Positions 1-7,684 of a DNA stretch of 64,000 bases are shown here, in pieces; the stretch's first letter is position 1; the number at the start of each line of letters is the position of its first letter. Source of the stretch: Tropicibacter naphthalenivorans (GTDB lineage: Bacteria > Pseudomonadota > Alphaproteobacteria > Rhodobacterales > Rhodobacteraceae); contig NZ_FWXX01000005.1 of NCBI RefSeq assembly GCF_900176475.1, positions 124,001-188,000 on the forward strand, written 5' to 3'. The notes under the pieces are model-generated. The model was not told the DNA's origin. It ran no database searches and was given only the letters and a program-made list of their open reading frames with translations. The translations under genes were made by a program, and so were the position numbers.

Positions 1-816
1 GTGACGGGTCTGCCGTTTGACCAGGCGGTGACGAACCGCCCCGGCACGCGTCTGGGGCCGCGGGCGATCCGCGTGGCGTCTTTACTGCAACCCTGCGATG
101 CGCCTTATGGCTGGGGCTATGACGTGCTGTCGGACTTCGCCATCGCGGACTATGGCGATATGGCCTTTGACTACGCGGTCCCTGCGGACGTGCCGGGGCG
201 GATCAAGGCCCATATCGGCGGGATCATCGGCGCGGGGGCGGGGTGCATTGCCTTGGGCGGCGATCACTCGGTGACCCACGGCTGCCTGCGCGCCACCGCC
301 GAGAAATACGGGCCCCTGAGCGTGATCCAGTTCGACGCGCATACGGACACCTGGGCCGATGACGATGCGGGCCGCGTCGATCACGGCACCTTTATGTACA
401 AGGCGGCGAAAGAGGGGATAGTGGTGCCCGAACGCTCGGTCCAGATCGGGATTCGCACGGATAACCCCGACACGATGGGGTTCAACATCATCGACGCCCG
501 CGCGGTGCATTCCAATGGCCCCGAATGGGTGGCCGAGCGGGTGCATGAAATCGTTGGGACCAAGCCCTGTTACGTGACCTTCGACATTGACGCGCTGGAC
601 CCGGCCTTTGCGCCGGGGACGGGGACTCCGGTCTGGGGCGGGCTGACAAGCCATCAAGCGGCGGTGATTCTGCGGCGTCTGGCGGGGATTGACCTTAAAG
701 GCGGTGACGTGGTCGAGGTCTCGCCCCCGTTCGACACCACCGGCGCCACGGCGATTGCGGCGGCCCATGTGGCGACAGAGCTTTTGTGCCTGTGGGGGTG
801 GACCCGGCGAAAGTAA
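1..816 (+). CDS. speB: Agmatinase / arginase family ureohydrolase, 5' truncated
   Basis: The visible 271 residues are a ureohydrolase lacking its N-terminus. Agmatinase makes putrescine and urea from agmatine with a binuclear manganese centre. Metal-binding motifs are visible: GGDHS near residue 86, DAHTD near 112 and DIDALDP near 195. The codon at base 1 is GTG, but its context (TGLPFDQAVTNRPG) is the internal beta-strand and substrate loop seen in this family, so the true start lies left of the window by roughly 40-50 codons. The subfamily (agmatinase, guanidinobutyrase or similar) cannot be fixed without the missing part. A hairpin follows the stop at 911-937. Confidence 0.85.
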   Translation: MTGLPFDQAVTNRPGTRLGPRAIRVASLLQPCDAPYGWGYDVLSDFAIADYGDMAFDYAVPADVPGRIKAHIGGIIGAGAGCIALGGDHSVTHGCLRATAEKYGPLSVIQFDAHTDTWADDDAGRVDHGTFMYKAAKEGIVVPERSVQIGIRTDNPDTMGFNIIDARAVHSNGPEWVAERVHEIVGTKPCYVTFDIDALDPAFAPGTGTPVWGGLTSHQAAVILRRLAGIDLKGGDVVEVSPPFDTTGATAIAAAHVATELLCLWGWTRRK

Positions 817-858
817 TCCACAGATTTCTGTTCGCAAGGCGTTTGGAAGCGGTTTATC

Positions 859-910
859 TTAACCAAGCTGAGTTAATTTTCAGCCCATCAACCTTAACGC
901 GTTGTTAAGG
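859..910. promoter_or_regulatory. TTAA-rich region with a CtrA-like palindromic box
   Basis: Four TTAA tetramers occur within 50 bases (859, 873, 894, 905) of otherwise GC-rich sequence. The last two form TTAA-N7-TTAA (894-908), the published spacing of the alphaproteobacterial CtrA box. They sit inside a perfect 7-bp dyad, CCTTAAC (892-898) and GTTAAGG (904-910). This lies about 140 bases before the DUF1499-prfA-prmC group. Binding by CtrA is an inference from the motif. Confidence 0.4.
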
Positions 911-937
911 TCGGCGGATTCATACTGGTTCCGCCGA
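911..937 (+). terminator. Hairpin downstream of the agmatinase gene
   Basis: TCGGCGGA (911-918) and TCCGCCGA (930-937) form a perfect 8-bp stem with an 11-base loop. There is no T-run after it, so it may be a weak terminator, an mRNA 3' end protector or part of the following gene's control region. Confidence 0.35.
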
Positions 938-1051
938 CGGTATCGGCAAGAATATGACCGTTTCCGAACCGGCTCTTTCAGATCACGGCATACCGTGGCA
1001 GCGATAAAGACCCGGACTTTGAGATGACTTCGAGCAGGAGCACCCTAGATC

Positions 1052-1471
1052 ATGCGTATGGTACTTTACGGATTCTTGATTCTCGTTGTGGGCGGGCTGG
1101 GCTGGATTCGCTTTGCACCGTCGAAACCCGATGTGTGGCACGTGGACCCGCATGTGACCGCCGAACAGGACCTCGCTGGCGGGGTGCGCAGGCGCGTGCC
1201 CGGTGACGCGCAGACGCTGGCAGAGCTGGACCACATCATCGTCAATTCCCCGCGAACGCACCGTCTGGCCGGTTCGGTCAAGGACGGTCATGTGACCTAT
1301 GTCAGCCGGTCCAAGTGGATGGGGTTCCCCGACTACACGACGGTGATGAAAAACGGCGAAACGCTTGAAATTTATGGGCGTTTGCGCTTTGGTCAGTCGG
1401 ATATGGGTGTGAATAAGAAACGCGTCGACGGCTGGATCGAAGACCTGCGCGCCACGGCGCAAAAGCTGTAA
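1052..1471 (+). CDS. DUF1499 family membrane-anchored protein
   Basis: A 139-residue protein with one N-terminal hydrophobic segment (about residues 3-18), which is a membrane anchor or uncleaved signal, followed by a domain resembling the DUF1499 family. The C-terminal part has the family-like run of small aromatic and charged blocks (YVSRSKWMGFPDY near residue 90). No enzymatic activity is established for the family. It lies 40 bases upstream of the release factor 1 start and is probably cotranscribed with it. A second ATG two codons downstream is possible. An AGGAG lies about 13 bases upstream of the first ATG, which is a long spacing. Confidence 0.75.
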   Translation: MRMVLYGFLILVVGGLGWIRFAPSKPDVWHVDPHVTAEQDLAGGVRRRVPGDAQTLAELDHIIVNSPRTHRLAGSVKDGHVTYVSRSKWMGFPDYTTVMKNGETLEIYGRLRFGQSDMGVNKKRVDGWIEDLRATAQKL

Positions 1472-1511
1472 ACGCTTGACGCCTTAGGCTGGATGGGGGA
1501 TGCACCAACGC

Positions 1512-2561
1512 ATGATCCCATCCGACCGTCTCCACCAGATCAAAGAGCGCCTCGAATATGTCGAGGCCCGCATGTCGCAAGGCGAAGGCGACATTGCGGC
1601 GCTTGGCCGTGAATATGCCGAGCTGAAACCCGTGGTCGCCACGATCACCGACTACGAAGGTCTTGTGGCCGATATCGCCGAAGCCGAGGCGATGCTGTCG
1701 GACCCCGAGATGAAGGAATTGGCCGAGGAAGAGCTGCCGGACTTGCGCGCGCGCCTCCCCGAGGCCGAGCACGCGGTGCAACTGGCGCTGCTGCCCAAGG
1801 ACGCCGCCGACAGCCGCGCGGCGATGCTGGAGATTCGTCCGGGGACGGGCGGGGACGAGGCGGGCTTGTTTGCTGGGGATTTGGCGCGCATGTACCAGCG
1901 CTATGCCGAGGCGCGCGGGTGGCGTTGGGAAGTGATCGAAGAGCAGGTCTCGGATCTTGGCGGGGTCAAGGAACTGACGGTGCGGATCGCCGGAGAGGGC
2001 GTCTTTGCCCGGATGAAATTCGAAAGCGGCGTGCACCGGGTGCAGCGCGTGCCCGAGACGGAATCGGGCGGGCGGATCCATACGTCGGCGGCGACGGTGG
2101 CGGTGCTGCCCGAGGCCGAAGAGGTCGATATTCGGATTGATCCCAATGACATCCGCATCGACACCATGCGATCCTCTGGCGCGGGCGGCCAGCACGTGAA
2201 CACCACGGATTCGGCGGTGCGCATCACCCATATTCCATCGGGGATCGTGGTGACGAGTTCCGAGAAATCGCAGCACCGCAACCGCGAGATCGCCATGCAG
2301 GTGCTGCGGGCTCGGCTGTTTGACCTAGAGCGCAGCAAGGCCGACGAGGCGCGCTCGGCGGATCGTAAATCGCAGGTCGGCTCGGGGGATCGGTCCGAGC
2401 GCATTCGGACCTATAACTTTCCGCAAGGGCGGATGACCGACCATCGGATCGGGCTGACGCTGTACAAGCTCGATCAGATCATGGCGGGCGATCTGGATGA
2501 GATCATCGACGCGCTGATCGCTGAACACCAGGCGGCGCTACTGGCGGAGATGACCGCATGA
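1512..2561 (+). CDS. prfA: Peptide chain release factor 1
   Basis: Class I release factor that reads UAA and UAG stop codons and triggers peptide release on the ribosome. The GGQ catalytic motif is present ([10 protein letters not shown], near residue 225). The stop-codon reading tripeptide region is [15 protein letters not shown], so the PxT motif is PET here. Length 349 aa is normal (about 350-360). The ATG at 1512 (MIPSDRL) is preferred over the in-frame ATG at 1500, because the GGGGA at 1495-1500 would overlap the earlier start but is well placed for the later one. The next gene encodes PrmC, which methylates the glutamine of GGQ, so enzyme and substrate are paired. Confidence 0.96.
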   Translation: MIPSDRLHQIKERLEYVEARMSQGEGDIAALGREYAELKPVVATITDYEGLVADIAEAEAMLSDPEMKELAEEELPDLRARLPEAEHAVQLALLPKDAADSRAAMLEIRPGTGGDEAGLFAGDLARMYQRYAEARGWRWEVIEEQVSDLGGVKELTVRIAGEGVFARMKFESGVHRVQRVPETESGGRIHTSAATVAVLPEAEEVDIRIDPNDIRIDTMRSSGAGGQHVNTTDSAVRITHIPSGIVVTSSEKSQHRNREIAMQVLRARLFDLERSKADEARSADRKSQVGSGDRSERIRTYNFPQGRMTDHRIGLTLYKLDQIMAGDLDEIIDALIAEHQAALLAEMTA

Positions 2562-2570
2562 GGATCGCGC

Positions 2571-2614
2571 CAAATCTTTTTGAAAAGATTTGCAAATTCC
2601 TTGGAAGGAATTTG
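2571..2614 (+). promoter_or_regulatory. Twin back-to-back 22-nt hairpins covering the prmC ribosome binding site
   Basis: Two perfect hairpins of identical length abut each other. The first has CAAATCTTTT (2571-2580) paired with AAAAGATTTG (2583-2592). The second has CAAATTCCTT (2593-2602) paired with AAGGAATTTG (2605-2614). Both begin CAAAT and end ATTTG. The descending arm of the second contains AAGGAA, the only good Shine-Dalgarno for the ATG at 2616, so the fold would hide it. It may be a copy of a dispersed palindromic repeat, a translational switch, or both. Confidence 0.6.
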
Positions 2615-2615
2615 G

Positions 2616-3461
2616 ATGCGCGCCTCTGAACTCCTGGCGAAAGGCACGCAGACCCTGGCGCAGGCCGGGGTGCCGGATGCGGGCCGCGATGCCCGGCGTT
2701 TGATGGCGCATGTGCTCAAGGTGCCGCCCGGTCGCCTGACGCTCTTTCTGCCCGAGCCGATTGATCCGGACCTTTCGGTGATCTTCAACGCCATGGTCGA
2801 GCGCCGCGCCGAGCGTGTGCCCGTCAGCCATCTGACCGGGCGGCGACAGTTCTATGGCCGTGAGTTCCTTGTGACCCCCGAGGTGCTCGACCCGCGCCCC
2901 GAGACCGAGACCTTGATCGAGGCGGCCTTGGCCGAGCCCTTTGCCTCGGTGCTCGATCTTGGCACCGGGTCGGGCTGCATCCTGCTGACACTGCTTGCGG
3001 AGCGTGAGGGGGCCATTGGCGTCGGCATTGACCTCTCTGCCGGGGCGCTCAACGTTGCCTTTTGGAACCGCAACGCGCTCAAACTGGAACAGCGCGCGGC
3101 GCTGGAGCAGGGGTCTTGGTATGCGCCTTTGATCGGTACCGATGAGCAATTCGATCTGATCGTGTCGAACCCGCCTTACATCGCCGCCGAGGAGATGGCC
3201 GATCTGTCCCCCGAGGTGCGCGACTACGAGCCGCGCATGGCCTTGACCGATGAGGGCGACGGGCTGTCGTGCTACCGGCTGATCGTTGCGGGGGCGCTCG
3301 CCTATCTGGCGCCACAGGGTCGCCTTATGGTGGAAATCGGGCCGACGCAGGGGGCGGCTGTGCGCGAAATGATGTCGCAGGCGGGCCTCGGCGATTTGCG
3401 CATCATCCCCGACCTTGATGGCCGCGATCGTGTGGTTGCGGGCACGCGAGGCGCAAAATAA
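2616..3461 (+). CDS. prmC: Release factor glutamine methyltransferase
   Basis: SAM-dependent N5-glutamine methyltransferase that modifies the GGQ glutamine of release factors. It has a helical N-terminal domain followed by a Rossmann methyltransferase domain: the SAM motif LDLGTGSGCI near residue 109 and the catalytic NPPY motif (VSNPPYIA) near residue 183. At 281 aa it is the usual size. The frame is open upstream to 2580, but those 12 codons are the palindromic hairpin sequence, and the ATG at 2616 follows a GGAAGGAA ribosome site, so the shorter start was chosen. Translation may depend on opening of that hairpin. Confidence 0.93.
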   Translation: MRASELLAKGTQTLAQAGVPDAGRDARRLMAHVLKVPPGRLTLFLPEPIDPDLSVIFNAMVERRAERVPVSHLTGRRQFYGREFLVTPEVLDPRPETETLIEAALAEPFASVLDLGTGSGCILLTLLAEREGAIGVGIDLSAGALNVAFWNRNALKLEQRAALEQGSWYAPLIGTDEQFDLIVSNPPYIAAEEMADLSPEVRDYEPRMALTDEGDGLSCYRLIVAGALAYLAPQGRLMVEIGPTQGAAVREMMSQAGLGDLRIIPDLDGRDRVVAGTRGAK

Positions 3462-3674
3462 CGCTTAAAACCGGGGGAAATTGGTCGGTAACGGGTCATT
3501 TGCACTTGTCACATATGATGGCATGTGCATATTCAAGCGAAGTCGAGCGGACGGACGGCCTTGCCGATCGCGCCCGACGCCAAGCCAAACATGAAGGTGA
3601 CGTTTGTTCGGTGGCGCAGGACTGTGCCCGATCATGTCGCCAAGCTGCCGAAGAACAGGCTGGATATCAACAAC

Positions 3675-4460
3675 ATGCGTTCATCCAAATCCCGCTCGCG
3701 GAACAAGAATAACCGCAACCGCAACAACAACTCGCTGGGCAATGTCGTCAACCGTGTGTTTGACAGCAACGGCCCCGAGGGCAAGGTCCGCGGCACTCCG
3801 CAGCAGATCATCGACAAGTACAACCAGCTTGCGCGCGATGCGGCGCTGGGGAACGACCGCGTCGCCTTGGAGAACTTTCAGCAGCACGCCGAGCATTACA
3901 TGCGTTTGCTCAGCGCGGCGCAAAAGGAACAGGACGCCAAGCGCGAGCAGCAGGAACGCGAGAATCGCGAACGTCAGGCGCAGCGCGATCGCGACCGTGC
4001 GCAGCGCGATCAGGACAGCGATGGTGGCGACAAGCCGCAGCGTCAGGACAACCGGAATGACAACCGCAACGATCAGCGTCAAGAGCGCCGCGCCGATGTC
4101 GACCCCTCTGAGGCACCGCAGCCGGATGTGATCGACGCCGCGCAGGACGGCGATGCCGGTCTGGTGGACACCCCCGAGGCGCGCGCCGAAGCCAAGCCAG
4201 AAGCCAAGCCCGCCCGCAAGCCGCGCACCTCGTCGCGCACCAAAAAGGACGCGCCCAAGGCGGACGCCCCGGCAGAGGCGGCGGACGATCAGCCCAAGGC
4301 AGAGGCGCAGGGCGACGCTCCGGCGGACGCCCCCAAGGCCGAGGAAAAGCCCAAGAAGCCGCGCGCCCCGCGTAAGCCGCGCAAAAAGCCCGAGGATGCC
4401 GAGGCGCCCAAGGCAGAGGCGGACGCAGCCCCCGAGGCACAGTCGGACGCCGCTGAATAA
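3675..4460 (+). CDS. DUF4167 domain protein, basic and low-complexity
   Basis: A 261-residue protein starting MRSSKSRSRNKNNRNRN, an arginine/asparagine-rich tail typical of DUF4167 proteins. A conserved helical block of about 70 residues follows (GNVVNRVFDSNGPEGKVRGT onward, about residues 20-90). The rest is highly charged and repetitive: Asp/Arg/Asn/Gln-rich, then Ala/Lys/Pro repeats such as KPKKPRAPRKPRKK. The composition suggests nucleic acid or ribosome association, but the function is not known to me. The frame is open upstream to 3525; the chosen ATG matches the usual family N-terminus. It is followed by a strong bidirectional terminator. Confidence 0.82.
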   Translation: MRSSKSRSRNKNNRNRNNNSLGNVVNRVFDSNGPEGKVRGTPQQIIDKYNQLARDAALGNDRVALENFQQHAEHYMRLLSAAQKEQDAKREQQERENRERQAQRDRDRAQRDQDSDGGDKPQRQDNRNDNRNDQRQERRADVDPSEAPQPDVIDAAQDGDAGLVDTPEARAEAKPEAKPARKPRTSSRTKKDAPKADAPAEAADDQPKAEAQGDAPADAPKAEEKPKKPRAPRKPRKKPEDAEAPKAEADAAPEAQSDAAE

Positions 4461-4490
4461 GCCAGCGCAGCAGCCGTCAATCAGACATCA

Positions 4491-4528
4491 AAAAAAGGCG
4501 CGTGCCCCCGACAGGGCCGCGCCTTTTT
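4491..4528. terminator. Bidirectional intrinsic terminator between DUF4167 gene and rsmA
   Basis: AAAAAGGCGCG (4492-4502) pairs perfectly with CGCGCCTTTTT (4518-4528), and an inner GCCC/GGGC extends the stem. A-run and T-run on either side serve both converging transcripts. Confidence 0.9.
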
Positions 4529-4547
4529 CGCGTTTATCGCAGCGGCC

Positions 4548-5390
4548 TTAGCCCTGCTCAAACATCCGCGCCAGCGCGCAGAACTGCTCAATCGACACTT
4601 GCTCGGCCCGTTCGGTGGGCTGGATGCCCGCGGCCAGCAGGCGGTCTTCGAGATCGGGGGCCGTGCCCTTGAGCGCCGCCCGCAGCATCTTGCGCCGTTG
4701 GTTAAACGCCTTGGCGACGATGCGCTCGAGGATCTTGGGATCGGCGGGAAAGCGCGGTTCCGGCAGCGCGGTCAGATGCACCACTGCCGAAGAGACCTTG
4801 GGCGGCGGGGTAAAGGCTTCGGGCGGCAGCGACAGGGCGATGCGCGCGTCGGTGCGCCACTGGGCAAGGATCGCGAGGCGGCCATAGGCCTTGGAGCCGG
4901 GCTGGGCGGTGATGCGCTCGGCCACCTCTTTTTGGAACATCAGCGTCAGGGTCGACCAAAAAGGCGGCCATTCCTTGGGCGTGAGCCAGCGGATCAGCAG
5001 CTCTGTGCCGACGTTGTAGGGCAGGTTGGCGCAGATCGCGATGGGGGGCGTCAGATGCGCCAGAGGGTCGATTTCCAGCGCGTCGCCTTCGATCACGGTA
5101 AGGCGTCCGGGGTAGGCACCCGCGATCTGCGCCAGCGCGGGCATACAGCGGTGGTCCTTTTCGATGGCCAGCACACGGCGCGCGCCCTCGGCCAAGAGGC
5201 CACGGGTCAGGCCGCCGGGGCCGGGGCCAACCTCGATCACGTCGGTATTCGACAGATCCCCCGCGATGCGGGCAATGCGCGAGGTCAGGTTCAGGTCCAG
5301 CAGAAAGTTCTGCCCCAAGGCCTTGCGCGCCCGCAGGTCATGGGTGGTGATCACGTCGCGCAGCGGCGGCAGGTCGTCGATTCTGCTCAT
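4548..5390 (-). CDS. rsmA: 16S rRNA adenine dimethyltransferase (KsgA/RsmA)
   Basis: Dimethylates two adjacent adenosines near the 3' end of 16S rRNA during 30S maturation. The 280-aa protein has the SAM-binding motif [13 protein letters not shown] (about residues 55-67) and the [11 protein letters not shown] catalytic motif (about residues 122-132), followed by the C-terminal helical rRNA-binding domain with FNQRRKMLR near residue 230. Its ATG overlaps the pdxA stop by 4 bases (ATGA), indicating translational coupling. It is the last gene of the lptF-G-D-surA-pdxA-rsmA series, an order widely conserved in Proteobacteria. Confidence 0.96.
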   Translation of the reverse strand: MSRIDDLPPLRDVITTHDLRARKALGQNFLLDLNLTSRIARIAGDLSNTDVIEVGPGPGGLTRGLLAEGARRVLAIEKDHRCMPALAQIAGAYPGRLTVIEGDALEIDPLAHLTPPIAICANLPYNVGTELLIRWLTPKEWPPFWSTLTLMFQKEVAERITAQPGSKAYGRLAILAQWRTDARIALSLPPEAFTPPPKVSSAVVHLTALPEPRFPADPKILERIVAKAFNQRRKMLRAALKGTAPDLEDRLLAAGIQPTERAEQVSIEQFCALARMFEQG

Positions 5391-6379
5391 GTGAGGGTCT
5401 CTTGGGATTGGCCAGCGGCAAGGCGCGCGGCGAGTTTCAAGGCTTCGACCGTCGAGGACGGGTTGGCCACGCCCTTGCCCGCGATGTCAAAGGCGGTGCC
5501 GTGGTCGGGCGAGGTGCGGATGAACGGCAGCCCGAGGGTGACATTCACGCCCCGGTCAAAGTCGAGCGTCTTGATGGGGATCAGGGCCTGGTCGTGGTAC
5601 ATGCACAGCGCCACGTCATAGCGGGCGCGGGCGGCGGGGTGGAACATGGTGTCGGCGGGCAGGGGGCCTGCGATGTCCATGCCTTCGGTGCGCAGCTTGT
5701 CCAGCACGGGGGTGATGAGGGTCTGTTCCTCGGTCCCCATGCGCCCACCTTCGCCCGCGTGGGGGTTCAGGCCCGCCACGGCAAGACGCGGGGCCGACAT
5801 GCCGAACTGAGTGGTCATGGCGGCGTGAGTGATGCGGATGCGCTGTTCGAGCAAGGCGGGGGTCAGCGCGGCGGGCACGTCTGCGATGGCGATATGGATG
5901 GTGATCGGCACCACGCGCAGTTGGTCGGACGCCAGCATCATCACCACCTCATCGGCCCCCGCCAGCGCGGCGAGGAATTCCGTATGGCCGGGATAGGCAA
6001 AGCCCGCGCCCTCGGCCAGCGCCTGCTTGTGGATCGGCAGGGTGCAGACGGCAGAGGCTTTGCCCTGTTGCACCAGCTGAACGCCCTGTTCGATCGAGGC
6101 GATGACGCCCTGCGCCTGCGCGGGTTGCGGCGTGCCGGGGGTGCGCGGGCCGTCAAAGGCGATGGGCAGCACGGGCAGGCCGGTCTTGGCGGCGTGGGCG
6201 GCGTCTGCGGCATGCTCGATCACCACGTGACGCACGGTGCCGGGTAGATGCGCGGGATCGCCCAGCCAGACAAAGGGCAACGCGGCGCCAAGCGCGGTCC
6301 AGGCGGCCTCGGCCAGTTCGGGGCCGATGCCAGAGGGCTCACCACAGGTCAGGGCAATGGGTTTCACCGGACTATTCAC
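5387..6379 (-). CDS. pdxA: 4-hydroxythreonine-4-phosphate dehydrogenase
   Basis: NAD-dependent oxidation and decarboxylation of 4-phosphohydroxy-L-threonine in de novo pyridoxal 5'-phosphate synthesis. The 330-aa sequence shows the family landmarks: [13 protein letters not shown] at the N-terminus, YPGHTEFLA (metal-binding His) mid-protein, [16 protein letters not shown], and [13 protein letters not shown] near the C-terminus. The start codon is GTG at 6379, supported by AGGAG eight bases upstream. It is separated from surA by a stem-loop that could terminate part of the upstream transcript, and overlaps rsmA by 4 bases. Confidence 0.96.
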   Translation of the reverse strand: MNSPVKPIALTCGEPSGIGPELAEAAWTALGAALPFVWLGDPAHLPGTVRHVVIEHAADAAHAAKTGLPVLPIAFDGPRTPGTPQPAQAQGVIASIEQGVQLVQQGKASAVCTLPIHKQALAEGAGFAYPGHTEFLAALAGADEVVMMLASDQLRVVPITIHIAIADVPAALTPALLEQRIRITHAAMTTQFGMSAPRLAVAGLNPHAGEGGRMGTEEQTLITPVLDKLRTEGMDIAGPLPADTMFHPAARARYDVALCMYHDQALIPIKTLDFDRGVNVTLGLPFIRTSPDHGTAFDIAGKGVANPSSTVEALKLAARLAAGQSQETLT

Positions 6380-6405
6380 GGCTGTCTCCTAACGGGGAGG
6401 AATGG

Positions 6406-6435
6406 AAAAGGCGCCGCAGCACATGCCCGGCGCCT
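6406..6435 (-). terminator. Hairpin with T-run between surA and pdxA
   Basis: AGGCGCCG (6409-6416) pairs with CGGCGCCT (6428-6435). Read on the minus strand the stem is followed by TTTT, the layout of an intrinsic terminator. It would reduce read-through from the lpt-surA genes into pdxA-rsmA. Confidence 0.65.
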
Positions 6436-6460
6436 GTCTTGGGTCACCCTCGGCGGCCCG

Positions 6461-7684
6461 TCAGTTTTCGATGATGCGCGCGTCAGCCTTGAGCTGCGCC
6501 AGATAGCCTTCGGCCAGCCCTTGGACGCGGCGGTCGCGCAGGCCGATGGTCACTTGCTCGCGGTCGGCATCCTCGGCAATCTTGTTGGTGCGGCCACACA
6601 TCATCAGAAAGACCAAGGTTTGCCCGTTGGCGCGGGTCAGCGCGGTGGACACCTCGCCGCGGTCCAGCTTGGACAGCTCATAGGCGATGTCGGTGGGGAT
6701 TTCGGACGGGGCAAGGGTGCCACGTTCCAGCACCTCTTCGGGCTGGCCCTTGGCCACGCCATACAGATCGTCGCAGCGGTCCACCTGCGAGGCCAGCACA
6801 CGCGCCTTGGCCAGCGTTTCCGCCGAGCGCCCGCCGGGCATGTAATAGGCGGCGTATTCGATGGCGGCGACTTCGGGTGCGGTATAGCCGGTTTCCTCGA
6901 TGTCGCGCAGCTGGAACAGGGCGACGGCACCTTGCAGCGGCAGCGGGTCCGACACTTCGCCCGGCGCAAGGCCAAGGATGATCGGGCGCAGCTGCGGCGG
7001 CAGCTCGCTTAGGTCACGCCACGGCAGACGCCCGCCATTGCCGCGCGAGGGCGTCGCGGAAAAGCGCCGGGCCTGCGCGGAAAAGCTGGCGGTGTCGTCC
7101 AGCTGGGCGATGCGCGCGGCGCGCTCGTTGATCTGGGCTTGGTTCGCGGGGGTCACTGGCATGATGATCTCGGACAACAGCACCCGCACGTTGCTGCCAG
7201 AGGCATCGGCACTGAGCGCGCGGTCGACTTCGGCTTCGGACACGGCGCTGCGCGGGACAAAGCGTTGCTGCACCAGCAGACGCCACGACAGGCCCGCCGC
7301 CACGAAATCGCGGAAGGTCTGCTCATCCACACCGCCCTGGGCCAGTGCCTGGGTGAATTCCTCGCGCGAGAGGTTGGCGCGGCCGGCGAACTCTTCCATG
7401 CCGTCAAGGATGTCCTGCGCCGAGGGGCGAATGCCTGCGTCCTGCGCCGCTTGCAGTTTCAGGCGGTCCTCGATCAGCTGGGTGCGGGCCAGCTCGGCAG
7501 GGACACCGGGCGCGCGCAGCAGTTGCAGCATCTGGGCGCGCTGGTTGATTTCATACTGGGTGATGACCTTGTCGTTCACCACGATCGCCGGGCCAAAGAG
7601 GTTCTGCGCCGGGGCCGCCATGGGCGACAGCGTCAGGGCCAGCGCGGTGGCCACGGCGGGAAGCAGGCGGGTCAGTTTGCACAT
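6461..7684 (-). CDS. surA: Periplasmic peptidyl-prolyl isomerase / chaperone SurA
   Basis: Periplasmic chaperone for outer membrane proteins, including the LptD barrel encoded next to it. The 407-aa protein has a signal peptide (residues 1-26, cleavage after APA-Q). An N-terminal SurA helical domain begins at LFGPAIVVNDKVIT, and one parvulin-like PPIase segment follows (about residues 170-280: LLSEIIMPV, then FSATPSRGNGGRLPW). E. coli SurA has two parvulin domains; here only one is recognisable. The start ATG lies 10 bases inside the lptD end (13-base overlap), consistent with one operon. Confidence 0.9.
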   Translation of the reverse strand: MCKLTRLLPAVATALALTLSPMAAPAQNLFGPAIVVNDKVITQYEINQRAQMLQLLRAPGVPAELARTQLIEDRLKLQAAQDAGIRPSAQDILDGMEEFAGRANLSREEFTQALAQGGVDEQTFRDFVAAGLSWRLLVQQRFVPRSAVSEAEVDRALSADASGSNVRVLLSEIIMPVTPANQAQINERAARIAQLDDTASFSAQARRFSATPSRGNGGRLPWRDLSELPPQLRPIILGLAPGEVSDPLPLQGAVALFQLRDIEETGYTAPEVAAIEYAAYYMPGGRSAETLAKARVLASQVDRCDDLYGVAKGQPEEVLERGTLAPSEIPTDIAYELSKLDRGEVSTALTRANGQTLVFLMMCGRTNKIAEDADREQVTIGLRDRRVQGLAEGYLAQLKADARIIEN

